From CAYUYV01 sp050331455 (GTDB lineage: Bacteria > Pseudomonadota > Alphaproteobacteria > JAJFIK01), in assembly GCA_050331455.1 (NCBI GenBank), contig JBHJGV010000071.1, positions 1 to 30,032 of the forward strand: a stretch of 30,032 bases of DNA. Direction: 5' to 3'. Numbering within the stretch: position 1 is the stretch's first letter; each line of letters starts with the position of its first letter. The translations under genes were made by a program, and so were the position numbers. This document shows positions 15,745 through 23,735 of the stretch, one piece after another. The notes beneath the pieces were generated by a model that ran no database searches, had not been told where the DNA came from, and saw nothing but the letters and a program-made list of their open reading frames with translations.

Positions 15745-17277
15745 CTACCGCTCCGACATCCGCAAAAGGCGCACCACTTCCGCAAGTTTCGGCGGCTGGC
15801 CCGACCGAAGAATCGAGCGGCGGAACAATCGCCCCATCAGCCAAAGCATGAAAACGGCCGTGACAATGGTGAGAAGGCCGGTGCCGATCACCTCCACCAT
15901 GGGCGGGTCGGCGGACACACGCATCATAATCACGAAAGGCGTGTAGATCGGGATCCAGGAGACGACCGTGGCCACAATCCCGTTTGGATCGCGCGGGATG
16001 AAGGCCAGCAATGCCATGGGCACGATCAGCAACATCATCAGCGGCCCCATATAGGTCTGCGAATCGCTGAGCGAATTGCACATGGATCCGACGGCCAGGA
16101 AGATCGCTGCGAAAATGAGATAGGCCGAGACAAAGTAGAACAGGAATGCCGGCAGGAGCGGTGTGGAAAACAGCAATTCCACGATCGGCGCGCCAATGGA
16201 CGCGGCGCCCGCGGGCAGCAGTAGCAACGCCAGGCTGATCGATCCGATCCAGACCGCCGCCGTGGTCAGCCCGAGGGACAAAATCCCGATGAGCTTGCCG
16301 ATCATCAGTTCGTGGGCCGTCACGGACGACAGCAGCACCTCGATGATTTTGTTTGATTTCTCTTCGACCACATTGGTCAGCAGCATATTTCCGACGGTGA
16401 AAATCCCGACCCAGAGGATGTAAGCAAGGCCGAGGGGGATGATCTGCTCCACCCGGTCCTTGAAGCCGACGGCCCGGTCGCCGGACGTTTTGCGCGGGTC
16501 GAAACTGCGTATGGTCGCGGACTGGGACTGGACCGCGCTGACCACCCCGGCATCAAGGCCCTGGCGGGCATATTCCTGTTCACGCAGCTGCTCGTTCAAC
16601 ACCTGCGAGATACGCTCGCGCAAATCGGAATCGGCGAGATTGGTGCTCCAATACTGGATCTCGGCGCCGGTCCAATTCTCCCCCGTCACACTGCGCGGGA
16701 CCAGGATCGCCGCAAACAGGTCGCGCTCGTCACCGGCCGTCGTGATCGGCCGTCCGCCGGTCAGATAGGGCACGAGGGCATCCGAAAGGGCATCGAAGGA
16801 CGCATTCGGATCGACATCCGGCGGCAGGGGCACGCGGACGAAATCCCGGCGCGGCGGAGCAAATTCCGGCGCATCCTCACTCAGTTGGGGACGAATGATC
16901 TCCAAAGCCCGCGGCAGCCCGCCCCGCTCCACAAAGGCGGCGAGGGCCGCGGCATCGACAGAGGGATCCAGGAAAAGGTCTGGAATCGCCCCACTGGCCT
17001 GCACTTCCGGCGCCACGGCGATCCGGGTATAGGCCACGAGCGCCGTAAGCAGCCGTTGCTGATAATCGCGCTCAAGGGCGTCATCGACGGCGGCGGTCAG
17101 CACGCCGGTCTGATCCACCATGACGAAGGTCCGTGCCGGGGTGGATTGGGCCAACCATTGGGGGACGAACAAAAAGACGCCGAAAACCAGCGGAAAGATG
17201 ATCAGGCTGAGCCAGAACCCGCGTGTGGTGACATATTGCTTGTATTCGCGCCAGGCGACGAGACGGATGGCGTTCAT
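15745..17277 (-). CDS. ABC transporter permease, NatB/ABC-2 type
   Basis: Membrane half of an ABC exporter. Starting at ATG 17277, which overlaps the ATPase stop as ATGA (17274-17277), it has 510 residues. One membrane segment near the N-terminus (about 21-42, GFWLSLIIFPLVFGVFLF) is followed by a large extracytoplasmic domain (about 45-300). Then come five or six membrane segments to about residue 485. The cytoplasmic motif VVEEKSNKIIEVLLSSV is a hallmark of the NatB/YhaP-like ABC-2 permeases, which in Bacillus take part in sodium efflux. The substrate here could be Na+, a drug or something else. It is translationally coupled to the ATPase upstream, so the two form one transporter. Confidence 0.9.
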   Translation of the reverse strand: MNAIRLVAWREYKQYVTTRGFWLSLIIFPLVFGVFLFVPQWLAQSTPARTFVMVDQTGVLTAAVDDALERDYQQRLLTALVAYTRIAVAPEVQASGAIPDLFLDPSVDAAALAAFVERGGLPRALEIIRPQLSEDAPEFAPPRRDFVRVPLPPDVDPNASFDALSDALVPYLTGGRPITTAGDERDLFAAILVPRSVTGENWTGAEIQYWSTNLADSDLRERISQVLNEQLREQEYARQGLDAGVVSAVQSQSATIRSFDPRKTSGDRAVGFKDRVEQIIPLGLAYILWVGIFTVGNMLLTNVVEEKSNKIIEVLLSSVTAHELMIGKLIGILSLGLTTAAVWIGSISLALLLLPAGAASIGAPIVELLFSTPLLPAFLFYFVSAYLIFAAIFLAVGSMCNSLSDSQTYMGPLMMLLIVPMALLAFIPRDPNGIVATVVSWIPIYTPFVIMMRVSADPPMVEVIGTGLLTIVTAVFMLWLMGRLFRRSILRSGQPPKLAEVVRLLRMSER

Positions 17278-18254
17278 CGGTAAGCGGCCTCCCGTGCCTT
17301 GGGTCCGACCAGAGCCACAAAGATTTCGTGCAGGCTGGGATCGCTCTGGTCGAACTGTCTCAAGGTGATGCCCCGGTCGAAACAGGCCTTGAGCACCCAT
17401 TGCGGATCCGTGCCCTGACGCAGGGTCACCTCATAGCGGGGCGCATGGCCGTGATGCCCGTTCACGGTGCCGGTTGCACCGGACTCCCGATCTGCGGCGT
17501 CGCTTAAGGTCACGCTCTCCACGAATTCGAGCGCCTCAAGGGGGCCGACCGGGTCCGGCGTTTCGATGCGCACGCGGCGCGGCAGAGCCGCCCTGGCTTC
17601 GGACAGGGTACCGAAAAAGCGGCGCTGGCCCTCAGCGACCAGAAGCAGCCGGTCGCACAGCCGCTCCGCATGCTGCATGACATGGGTGGAAAAGATGATC
17701 GTGCGATCCCGGTCCGCCAGGTCCTGGATCAACTCCTCCAAAACCTGCTGATTGACCGGATCGAGACCCGAAAAGGGCTCGTCGAGGATGACGAGGCGGG
17801 GGTCGTGGACGATGGCGCTGAGGACCTGGACCTTCTGGGCCATGCCCTTGGACAGGCTTTCGATCTTGGCCTTGGCGAAATCCTTCAGCCCAAACCGCTC
17901 CAGCAGCTCCATCGCGCGCTGGCGCGCCGCCCGGCCGCTGAGACCTTTGAGCTGGCCGAAATAGGCGATGGTCTGGCGCGCTGTCATTTTTTTGTAGAGG
18001 CCGCGTTCTTCCGGCAGATAGCCGATCTGATCGCGCACCGACATGGCCGAGTCCGAGCCGAGAATGCGGATCTCGCCCCGGGTCGGCTGGATAATGTCGA
18101 GGATCATGCGCAGGGTGGTGGTCTTACCCGCCCCATTGGGGCCGAGAAATCCGAAGACCGAGCCGGCGTCGACGGTGAAGGACACGTCGTCCACGGCCGT
18201 GAATCCGCCATAGGTCTTGGTCACGCCCGACACGTCGAGGACCGTCTGCCCCAT
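17274..18254 (-). CDS. ABC transporter ATP-binding protein, NatA type
   Basis: Nucleotide-binding subunit of the exporter formed with the following permease. It has 326 residues. Walker A GPNGAGKTT lies at 38-46, the signature LSKGM at 134-138, Walker B LVILDEP at 154-160 and the switch His at 191. After the ATPase core (about 1-215) there is a C-terminal extension of about 110 residues typical of NatA-like proteins (DUF4162 region). It includes a low-complexity insert NGHHGHAPRY near 265. ATG 18254 is preceded by GGGGGAG at short spacing. The stop codon overlaps the permease start by 4 bp. It lies 171 bp downstream of pntAA on the same strand, but the repeat region between them makes a shared transcript uncertain. 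Confidence 0.93.
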   Translation of the reverse strand: MGQTVLDVSGVTKTYGGFTAVDDVSFTVDAGSVFGFLGPNGAGKTTTLRMILDIIQPTRGEIRILGSDSAMSVRDQIGYLPEERGLYKKMTARQTIAYFGQLKGLSGRAARQRAMELLERFGLKDFAKAKIESLSKGMAQKVQVLSAIVHDPRLVILDEPFSGLDPVNQQVLEELIQDLADRDRTIIFSTHVMQHAERLCDRLLLVAEGQRRFFGTLSEARAALPRRVRIETPDPVGPLEALEFVESVTLSDAADRESGATGTVNGHHGHAPRYEVTLRQGTDPQWVLKACFDRGITLRQFDQSDPSLHEIFVALVGPKAREAAYR

Positions 18255-18389
18255 CGGCTCCCCCTTTTGCGCGGCGCGCCGTCATCTCACCTGCGCGCCG
18301 ATCCGATCCACAGCGCTTCAAGTGTTGCCGTGCCACTGGCAAATGGCAATGGCCGCCTTTCCATGCGTCACGGGGAGGGCAGGCTCACC

Positions 18390-18445
18390 TCACTTCGAGG
18401 GTCCCAATTACTTCGACGGTCCCAATTACTTCGACGGTCCGGGTG
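18390..18445 (-). repeat. Three-copy 18-bp tandem repeat over the pntAA stop codon
   Basis: Plus-strand copies are ACTTCGAGGGTCCCAATT (18392-18409), ACTTCGACGGTCCCAATT (18410-18427) and ACTTCGACGGTCCGGGTG (18428-18445). Read on the coding strand they repeat the last codons of pntAA, Gly-Pro-Ser-Lys-stop, in frame. The real stop TAA at 18428-18426 is followed by a second copy ending in TAA (18410-18408) and a third ending in TGA (18392-18390). It looks like a tandem duplication of the gene's 3' end. Confidence 0.9.
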
Positions 18446-19574
18446 CAGGCGCGAGGGAGGCATGCACGATGGCGCCGTCGCGGGTCACTGCAGTCGCCGT
18501 CATGATGTCGTCCTCCCAATCGACCTTGAACGCCTTTTCGTCCTTGTCGATCATGAGAGCGAGGAAATTGTGCAGGTTGCGGGCGTAGAGGGCGGAGGCA
18601 TCCGCGGCGATGCGACCCGGCATGTTCGCATACCCGGCGATCAGCACGCCGTGGGCCTCCACGACGTCACCCAGGCGAGACGGCGCGACATTGCCGCCCT
18701 GCTCCACGGCCAGATCGACGATGACCGAGCCCGGCTTCATGCTCGCAACCATCTCGTCCGTGACCAGCAGTGGCGCCGGCCGGCCGGGGATGAGCGCCGT
18801 GGTGACGACCACATCCTGTTTGGCGATGGTCTGGGCGATCAGTTCGGCCTGTTTTCGCTTGTACTCCTCGCTCATCTCACGGGCATAGCCGCCGGAGGTC
18901 TCGGCCTCGCGGGTCTCCTCGCTATCGACCATGACAAATTTAGCGGCGAGGCTTTCCACCTGTTCCCGGGCGGCCGGGCGCACATCGGTCGCGCTGACCT
19001 GGGCGCCGAGGCGCTTGGCGGTCGCGATGGCCTGAAGGCCCGCCACACCGGCACCCATGACGAATACTTTTGCCGGCGGGATGGTACCGGCGGCGGTCAT
19101 CATCTGGGGAAAGGCCCGATTGTACAGGGCAGCCGCCTCGATCACGGCGAGATAGCCGGACAGGTTGGACTGGGAGGACAGCACGTCCATGGACTGGGCC
19201 CGCGTGATCCGCGGCATGAATTCCATGGCAAAGGCGGTCACGTTCTGGCGCACCATGGCCTCGATCGTGTCGCGCTCTGCGAACGGGTTCAGCAAACCGG
19301 CGTAATAGGCACCGGGGCGGAATTCGCCCACTTCCTGGGGCGTCGGCGGGGCGACCTTGAGGACCATATCCGCGTCTTGGACCGCATCCCAGGAGCTGTC
19401 CACGATGGTCGCCCCCGCTTCCACAAAGGCCTCGTCGGTGACGGAAGCGGCAATGCCGGCGCCGCGTTGAACAGCCACGGCGGCGCCCAGGGCAACGTAT
19501 TTTTTGACCGTTTCAGGCGTAGCGGCGACGCGGGTCTCGTTCTGCCGGGTTTCGGTAGGGATCGCGATCTTCAT
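18426..19574 (-). CDS. pntAA: Proton-translocating NAD(P)+ transhydrogenase subunit alpha part 1
   Basis: The NAD(H)-binding domain (dI) of the membrane transhydrogenase that makes NADPH from NADH using the proton gradient. At 382 residues it has the length of split alpha-1 subunits such as that of Rhodospirillum rubrum. Matching segments include RITRAQSMDVLSSQSNLSGY (122-141), the Rossmann fingerprint GAGVAGLQAIATAKRLGA (174-191), TTALIPGRPAP and PGSVIVDLAVEQGGN. There is no membrane segment; dI is cytosolic and must dock on PntAB/PntB. Those partner genes are absent downstream, where an ABC exporter follows instead, so they must lie elsewhere or be missing. ATG 19574 follows AAAGG at 9 bases. 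The oxidase subunit IV gene lies upstream on the same strand. An alanine-dehydrogenase relative is less likely. Confidence 0.92.
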   Translation of the reverse strand: MKIAIPTETRQNETRVAATPETVKKYVALGAAVAVQRGAGIAASVTDEAFVEAGATIVDSSWDAVQDADMVLKVAPPTPQEVGEFRPGAYYAGLLNPFAERDTIEAMVRQNVTAFAMEFMPRITRAQSMDVLSSQSNLSGYLAVIEAAALYNRAFPQMMTAAGTIPPAKVFVMGAGVAGLQAIATAKRLGAQVSATDVRPAAREQVESLAAKFVMVDSEETREAETSGGYAREMSEEYKRKQAELIAQTIAKQDVVVTTALIPGRPAPLLVTDEMVASMKPGSVIVDLAVEQGGNVAPSRLGDVVEAHGVLIAGYANMPGRIAADASALYARNLHNFLALMIDKDEKAFKVDWEDDIMTATAVTRDGAIVHASLAPAPGPSK

Positions 19575-19714
19575 TCGTCTTAACCTTTCCGCTTGGGCAG
19601 CCCCATCGACGGCACCGCGCCCGTTTCAGTCCAATCATGACAATAGTGCCGCAGGGCTCAGGCGCCAGAGCCCCATGCCGTTTGCATGCGTTTTACGGAA
19701 AAACACGCGTCGCG

Positions 19715-19737
19715 CGCAGCGAAGCCCCTTCGCTGCG
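19715..19737. other. Strong hairpin between the oxidase subunit IV gene and pntAA
   Basis: CGCAGCGAA (19715-19723) and TTCGCTGCG (19729-19737) form a perfect 9-bp stem around the loop GCCCC. On the minus strand a T-run (TGTTTTT) comes only after nine further bases, so it is a poor classical terminator. It may attenuate or stabilise the transcript. Confidence 0.6.
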
Positions 19738-19786
19738 AAACCATGCGGGGCCAACCCTTGAGACAGGGTGACCGGAGCGCCGGCTG

Positions 19787-20017
19787 TTACCGGAACAGGA
19801 ACCAGACGAAAAACGTGCCCAGCAGAACGACGGCCAGGGCCCCGAGAAAGGACCAGCCGCCGGCAATCCAGATCGTCAAGAATGCAACCAGGGCACCGAT
19901 CACCAGGCTGCCGAGCTTGGCGAAGCCCATGAAGAAGTTCCACGTCTTTTGGTGTTCGGTGAGATCCATAGTGCCCTTCGCATGCTCTTGGTGATCTGAG
20001 GGTTGATTGTGCTCCAT
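19787..20017 (-). CDS. aa3-type cytochrome c oxidase subunit IV
   Basis: A small accessory subunit of the alphaproteobacterial aa3 cytochrome c oxidase, 76 residues. The N-terminus, MEHNQPSDHQEHAKGTMDLT, matches the His-rich H-x-H-G-x-MD-[IL]-x-x-[HQ] head of Paracoccus/Rhodobacter subunit IV; HQKTWNFFMGFAKLG then leads into the membrane. ATG 20017 has GAGG about 5 bases upstream. ATG 19969 (MDLTEHQ) would lose the conserved head. Two hydrophobic segments (about 33-51 and 54-75) are seen where the short classical subunit has one. Its position just upstream of pntAA recurs in alphaproteobacteria, as I recall, but no other oxidase genes are here. A strong hairpin lies between the two genes. Confidence 0.85.
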   Translation of the reverse strand: MEHNQPSDHQEHAKGTMDLTEHQKTWNFFMGFAKLGSLVIGALVAFLTIWIAGGWSFLGALAVVLLGTFFVWFLFR

Positions 20018-20180
20018 GCCGTCCTCGGACAAACTAAATTCCCGGGTGGTGCAGTGCGGGCGGATCATAACAAAGGCGTCTGCCTCTGCAATCACTCTGG
20101 CCCATGCCCCGCTGGCCGCCGTGCGCCGCAGCGCAGACCGGGGCATCCGGCCAGGCCCCCGTGAGGCGAAAGGACCCGCC

Positions 20181-20990
20181 ATGGACGCGCCCGGGAACAC
20201 CCCTGATCCCTCTTTCCGATCCACTGGATCCGCATTCGCCGCCGGGGCCGCGCTCGCCCTCTGGCTCGGCGCCGGTGCAGCCTTTTCAAGCGTGCTGGCG
20301 GACATTGCCGCCGATGAGGGCATGATCGCCGCCGCCATCCTGCCGGTCATGGCGGTCGGTCCCGCCGCGGGCGCCGCCCTCCTCGCGCATCTGCTGGGAT
20401 GGAGTGTGCGGCGCCTGGTGCGGCCCGCGGCCCGGGACATTCAACGCTGGGAAGGCGCCGCGGCCACGGCGCTCGGGGTCTGCGGTTTCGCAGCCAGCGC
20501 GATCGTCTTCGAAGGCGGTGTCGATTCGCACTGGGTCCTGTCGCCCGCGTTCAGCACGCCAATCGTCTTCGTGCTGGCCTGGCGGGGGCGCACCGGCTTC
20601 CGCGGCAGCATGCTGTGCGCGGCGGCCATCGGCCTAGCCTTCCTCATCGCCGTGGTTGCCGCAATCAAGCTGTCGGACACCGACCATGGCGTTCTGGGAG
20701 CAGCCCTTGCGGGCGCGGCCGGCGGCGCGGTGGGCGCGGGCCTCAGCTTCGCCGGCCTCGTGCCCTTGGGCGGCGGATTTCGGCGCCTGCGTCCGGCGGC
20801 GCTGGCAACCGCCCTGCTCGCATCCCTTGGGGCCCTCGCCTTCGTGATTTTGTTCGGCGACAATGGCGTGACGACCAATGCCGGGCGGACCGCCTTCGTG
20901 CTGATCCTCTATAGTCCCTGGCAGAGCGTCTTTGCCGCCTATCTCCTGTGGGCTTTCACCGTGCCGGCCACTGGCCCTGCGGCCAGCTAG
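20181..20990 (+). CDS. Polytopic membrane protein of unknown function
   Basis: A 269-residue integral inner-membrane protein that I do not recognise. ATG 20181 follows AAAGGA at 8 bases, so I reject the longer open frame from 20007. I count about eight hydrophobic segments, near residues 15-35, 48-70, 90-110, 122-135, 143-162, 170-195, 206-226 and 240-262. Many Gly and Ala residues are present, with AGAAGGAVGAGLSFAG as the most Gly-rich stretch. No transporter signature or catalytic motif is evident. It meets the alpha/beta hydrolase tail to tail: both stop codons lie in the palindrome CTAG at 20987-20990. It runs divergently from the oxidase subunit IV gene, with a 163-bp gap. Confidence 0.7.
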   Translation: MDAPGNTPDPSFRSTGSAFAAGAALALWLGAGAAFSSVLADIAADEGMIAAAILPVMAVGPAAGAALLAHLLGWSVRRLVRPAARDIQRWEGAAATALGVCGFAASAIVFEGGVDSHWVLSPAFSTPIVFVLAWRGRTGFRGSMLCAAAIGLAFLIAVVAAIKLSDTDHGVLGAALAGAAGGAVGAGLSFAGLVPLGGGFRRLRPAALATALLASLGALAFVILFGDNGVTTNAGRTAFVLILYSPWQSVFAAYLLWAFTVPATGPAAS

Positions 20991-22015
20991 TCGTCGAGGG
21001 GCGCGAGGAGGTCGCCGGCCGAGGGCGGGATGATGCGGTTGGGCCGGGAGTGATCCCAATCCATCAGCAGGGTGCGCAACGCCGCCACGAAGGCCAGCGG
21101 CTGGTCCAGCATGATGTGGTGGCGCGCCTCCGGAACCTCGATCACCGGCACCGCATGGCCCAGCAGGCTGAACATGTAGTCCCCCACATCGGGCGGGAAG
21201 ATCGCCGAATATTCGCCCCGGAAGATGCCGATTCGGCATCGGGTCTCGCGCAGGCGCTGGGCCGTGTTGCCGATGGAAAAACGCTGCCAGATATGGGGGT
21301 CGAATTTCCAGGTCCAGCCCCCTTCGACCGGCTTCAGCGAATGGCGGGCGATGTGATCCACGATGAAAAGATTCTCGCAATCCTGGGGTGGTGCGAGACG
21401 GAACCGGGCCAGCCCTGCCTTCAGGGTCGGATAGGTGCGGTTGGGCCGGGGGCCGCGCGGCGGCCCGCCCTCGCCGTCCCGGTCCGGCGGATTGACCGGG
21501 CTGTCCACCAGCACCGTCCCCGAGAGGCGATCCCCATACAGAGCACCCGTCAGAATGGTGACGAAACCGCCGAAGCTGTGCCCGACAATGATCGGGGGCA
21601 CCCCATGGTCGAACAGGCCCGTCGCCTCGCAAACGGCCATCTGTTCCCGGACGAACATGTCGAGGGAATAGGCCTCCCGCCAGTCGCTGTCCCCCATGCC
21701 GCTCAAGGTCATGGCGACCACGTGATAGTCCCGGGCGAGATAGGGCGCGATGCAGTCCCACCAGCGTTCATGGGCGCCGTTACCGTGGGTGAGCAGCAGA
21801 CCCGGCTGATCCGGCTGGCCCCAGCGGCGATAGCTGACCCGCACCCCGTCCACCTCCACATGGCCGGGCACACCGGTCTGGGCGATGGCCCGGGCGAACC
21901 AGTCCGGCGCCGGCACCCGCTCGCCGCGATAGGGGGCCAGCGGACCTTCCTTGGCGCCCTCGGGCACGGGATTGACCGAGGGCCCACGGCCTTGATCTGA
22001 AGGCGTATCGGTCAC
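20987..22015 (-). CDS. Alpha/beta hydrolase
   Basis: A serine hydrolase of 342 residues; esterase, lactonase or related C-C hydrolase activity is possible. The nucleophile elbow is GHSFGG at 145-150 (Ser147). The oxyanion HG motif is at 77-78 (THGNG). The C-terminal catalytic His lies in EARHHIMLDQP, where His300 fits better than His299, because H-x-[IM]-x-x-[DE]-x-P is typical. No signal peptide is present, so it is cytosolic. The start is GTG 22015, with AGGAGG 11 bases upstream inside the preceding gene's end; the gap to the DinB-family stop is 6 bp, so the two are translationally linked. The acidic triad residue is probably the Asp in PPDVGDY (about 276). Substrate unknown. Confidence 0.88.
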   Translation of the reverse strand: MTDTPSDQGRGPSVNPVPEGAKEGPLAPYRGERVPAPDWFARAIAQTGVPGHVEVDGVRVSYRRWGQPDQPGLLLTHGNGAHERWWDCIAPYLARDYHVVAMTLSGMGDSDWREAYSLDMFVREQMAVCEATGLFDHGVPPIIVGHSFGGFVTILTGALYGDRLSGTVLVDSPVNPPDRDGEGGPPRGPRPNRTYPTLKAGLARFRLAPPQDCENLFIVDHIARHSLKPVEGGWTWKFDPHIWQRFSIGNTAQRLRETRCRIGIFRGEYSAIFPPDVGDYMFSLLGHAVPVIEVPEARHHIMLDQPLAFVAALRTLLMDWDHSRPNRIIPPSAGDLLAPLDD

Positions 22016-22021
22016 GGTCGG

Positions 22022-22522
22022 TCAGGCCTCCTGGTCCGGAAAGTAAAGCAGATCCCATTGCGGCGGCCGGTGGCCCGCCTGGGTCAGCATGCAATGGCAC
22101 TGGCCGCGATGATGGGTCTGGTGATTGAAGAAATGGCCGATGGCGAGGGCCAGCGGCATGGTCATCTGCACGCCGGCCAGGGAGCGAAAGGCGAGCGGGC
22201 GCGCCAGAGCCGCCGCGTCGAAGCCGTCGATAACGTCCAGGATGCGCGCATCCTCCGCCGCCCGGGCCGCACGCAGGGCCGAGAAATCGTCGTAAGGCAC
22301 ATCGGTTAGGGCGACGTCCGGATTGGGTGCCCCTTCGAAACGGGCGAGCCAGATGCGGTCCGCGACCACCAGATGGTTCAGGGTGTTGTGGACGGAGCCG
22401 AAAAAGGCGCCGCGGTCTTCGCGATAGGCCGCCTCACCCAGCGTGGCCGCGGCATCGTACAGCAGGCCATTGGCCCAGCGGTTGTAGCGCGCCAGGTGCC
22501 GTGCATAGTCAGGGGTGATCAT
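22022..22522 (-). CDS. DinB-family metal-binding protein
   Basis: A four-helix-bundle protein of 166 residues from the DinB/YfiT-like group. These bind a divalent metal; some are thiol-dependent transferases, and most are uncharacterised. The metal ligands are visible as His50 in NTLNHLVVADRIWL and His134 and His138 in HFFNHQTHHRGQ. ATG 22522 is preceded by AGGAGG at about 10 bases; the upstream ATG 22549 is unlikely because that ribosome site would then lie inside the gene. It probably shares a transcript with the alpha/beta hydrolase directly downstream and is divergent from the DUF4345 gene. No DNA-damage context is present, and the family name should not be read as a DNA polymerase. Confidence 0.9.
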   Translation of the reverse strand: MITPDYARHLARYNRWANGLLYDAAATLGEAAYREDRGAFFGSVHNTLNHLVVADRIWLARFEGAPNPDVALTDVPYDDFSALRAARAAEDARILDVIDGFDAAALARPLAFRSLAGVQMTMPLALAIGHFFNHQTHHRGQCHCMLTQAGHRPPQWDLLYFPDQEA

Positions 22523-22587
22523 CGCGGGCTCGCCTCCTGTCTCATCCACGCCGGGCCCAACGCACCGACGTTTACGGAGACATCACC

Positions 22588-22968
22588 ATGATCCGCGCTT
22601 TCCTCTTGTTCAACACGCTCGCTTTCGCCCTGTTCGGCGCCTATGCCCTGATCAATCCCCTGGAGTTGACGGGCAGCCTCGGCGTGGAGGTTTCCGGCCG
22701 CCACGGCAGTTTCGAAATGCGCGGCATCTATGGCGGTGTGAGTCTGGCGGCCGCCGTGCTGACCCTGCTGGGCGCGGTCAATGCATCTTATCAGCGCCCG
22801 GCGCTCCTCTTCATGCTGACCTATACCGGCGGCTATGTCTTCGCCCGGGCCGTCGCGATCGGGATCGAAGGCCTGCCCGAGCCCTCCTTCTACCCCTTCA
22901 TCGCCTTTGAAATGGCCATCGCGGCCGTCTCCGCCCTGCTGCTCCGGCGCGGGGCGGCCATCCGATAG
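22588..22968 (+). CDS. DUF4345-type small membrane protein
   Basis: A 126-residue integral membrane protein with four hydrophobic segments, near 4-24, 48-66, 72-90 and 102-120. The pattern FALFGAYALINPLELTGSLG, then FEMRGIYGGV between the first two segments, matches what I remember of DUF4345. Its function is unknown. ATG 22588 has CGGAG about 9 bases upstream. The 65-bp gap to the divergent DinB-family gene must hold both promoters. Confidence 0.75.
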   Translation: MIRAFLLFNTLAFALFGAYALINPLELTGSLGVEVSGRHGSFEMRGIYGGVSLAAAVLTLLGAVNASYQRPALLFMLTYTGGYVFARAVAIGIEGLPEPSFYPFIAFEMAIAAVSALLLRRGAAIR

Positions 22969-23000
22969 GGCGGGGCGATTTCGCCGCGCGATGCCGGGTG

Positions 23001-23026
23001 GGCAAATTCTGCCGGCAGATTTTGCC
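23001..23026. repeat. 26-bp near-perfect palindrome upstream of the secreted protein gene
   Basis: GGCAAATTCTGCC (23001-23013) is followed directly by GGCAGATTTTGCC (23014-23026), the inverse complement of the first half with one mismatch. It could be a repressor operator or, in RNA, a hairpin. It lies 32 bp after the DUF4345 stop and 212 bp before the secreted protein start. Confidence 0.7.
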
Positions 23027-23044
23027 GAGGGCTGCGCGCCGCAC

Positions 23045-23072
23045 GGCAAGGATTTCCATCGGAAAGGTTGCC
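23045..23072 (+). other. Stem-loop in the leader region of the secreted protein gene
   Basis: GGCAA (23045-23049) pairs with TTGCC (23068-23072). Inside it, TTTCC (23053-23057) pairs with GGAAA (23061-23065) around the loop ATC, leaving a small internal loop. There is no T-run. The 270-bp gene-free stretch 22969-23238 also contains CCGGTG/CACCGG dyads near 23142-23163. I do not match it to a known riboswitch. Confidence 0.5.
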
Positions 23073-23238
23073 AGCAGATTATCCTTACCGGGAACAATCG
23101 GACTATTCCGCAATTTTTCTTTCATTTCTGTCGAGGTAACGCCGGTGGCACCGATGGCACCGGTCTTGCGAAAGGGGGGACATGGCAGCGACGCCTACGC
23201 CGCCGCCGCCCCACAGCGCCAGACCGGAGAGCCCGACC

Positions 23239-23706
23239 ATGACCAAGACCCTGATCGCCGCCGCTGCCGTGACCGCCACGTCTTTCCTTGCGATCTCCTC
23301 GGCCCAGGCCGTGGGCACCTCGGGCAAGGTGGACCTGAAAGGCTCGGTCGAGGCCGTGTGCGAAGTGACGGTCACGGATTTGAAGGCCAGCCTGAACCTG
23401 GTGGGCGGCGAGAAGGCGAAAAAGGTGGCTTCGGTCGAGGAACACTGCAACGACCATGACGGCTACACCATCAGCTTCGATTCCTCGAACAAGGGCAGCC
23501 TGAAGAGCAAGGACAACGACCAGATCGCCTACACGATCAATTACGACAACCAGTCCCGCAAGAGGCTGACCAGTGACCTTGCACTGCGCCGGAACGCCGC
23601 CCAATTCCGCAAAAACCACGACCTCTATGTGAATGTGGATGCCAGCAACACCCGGGTCGCCGGCGACTATTCCGACACGATCACGGTCGAAATTCGCGCC
23701 AAGTGA
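23239..23706 (+). CDS. Secreted pilin/spore-coat-protein-U-like protein
   Basis: An exported protein of 155 residues. The signal peptide is clear: MTKTLIAAAAVTATSFLAIS, with cleavage after AQA at about residue 24. ATG 23239 has CGGAGAG upstream; an in-frame ATG at 23182 would bury the signal peptide. The mature protein looks like an immunoglobulin-like beta-sandwich. KVDLKGSVEAVCEVTV and EEHCNDHDGY carry one Cys each, placed as in the disulfide of chaperone-usher pilins. The C-terminal strand GDYSDTITVEIRAK strongly resembles the end of spore coat U (SCPU) domains. No chaperone or usher gene is nearby, so assembly into a fibre is uncertain. It is lysine- and asparagine-rich compared with its neighbours. 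Family assignment is moderately sure; role is unknown. Confidence 0.7.
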   Translation: MTKTLIAAAAVTATSFLAISSAQAVGTSGKVDLKGSVEAVCEVTVTDLKASLNLVGGEKAKKVASVEEHCNDHDGYTISFDSSNKGSLKSKDNDQIAYTINYDNQSRKRLTSDLALRRNAAQFRKNHDLYVNVDASNTRVAGDYSDTITVEIRAK

Positions 23707-23735
23707 GGAACGCGGAGGGTGGGCGAGCGACCGTA

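Noticed and set aside
17670..19583. Long plus-strand open frame opposite the ABC ATPase and pntAA
   Set aside because: It spans two clear minus-strand genes and the gap between them, with His/Gly/Asp-rich composition typical of antisense translation.
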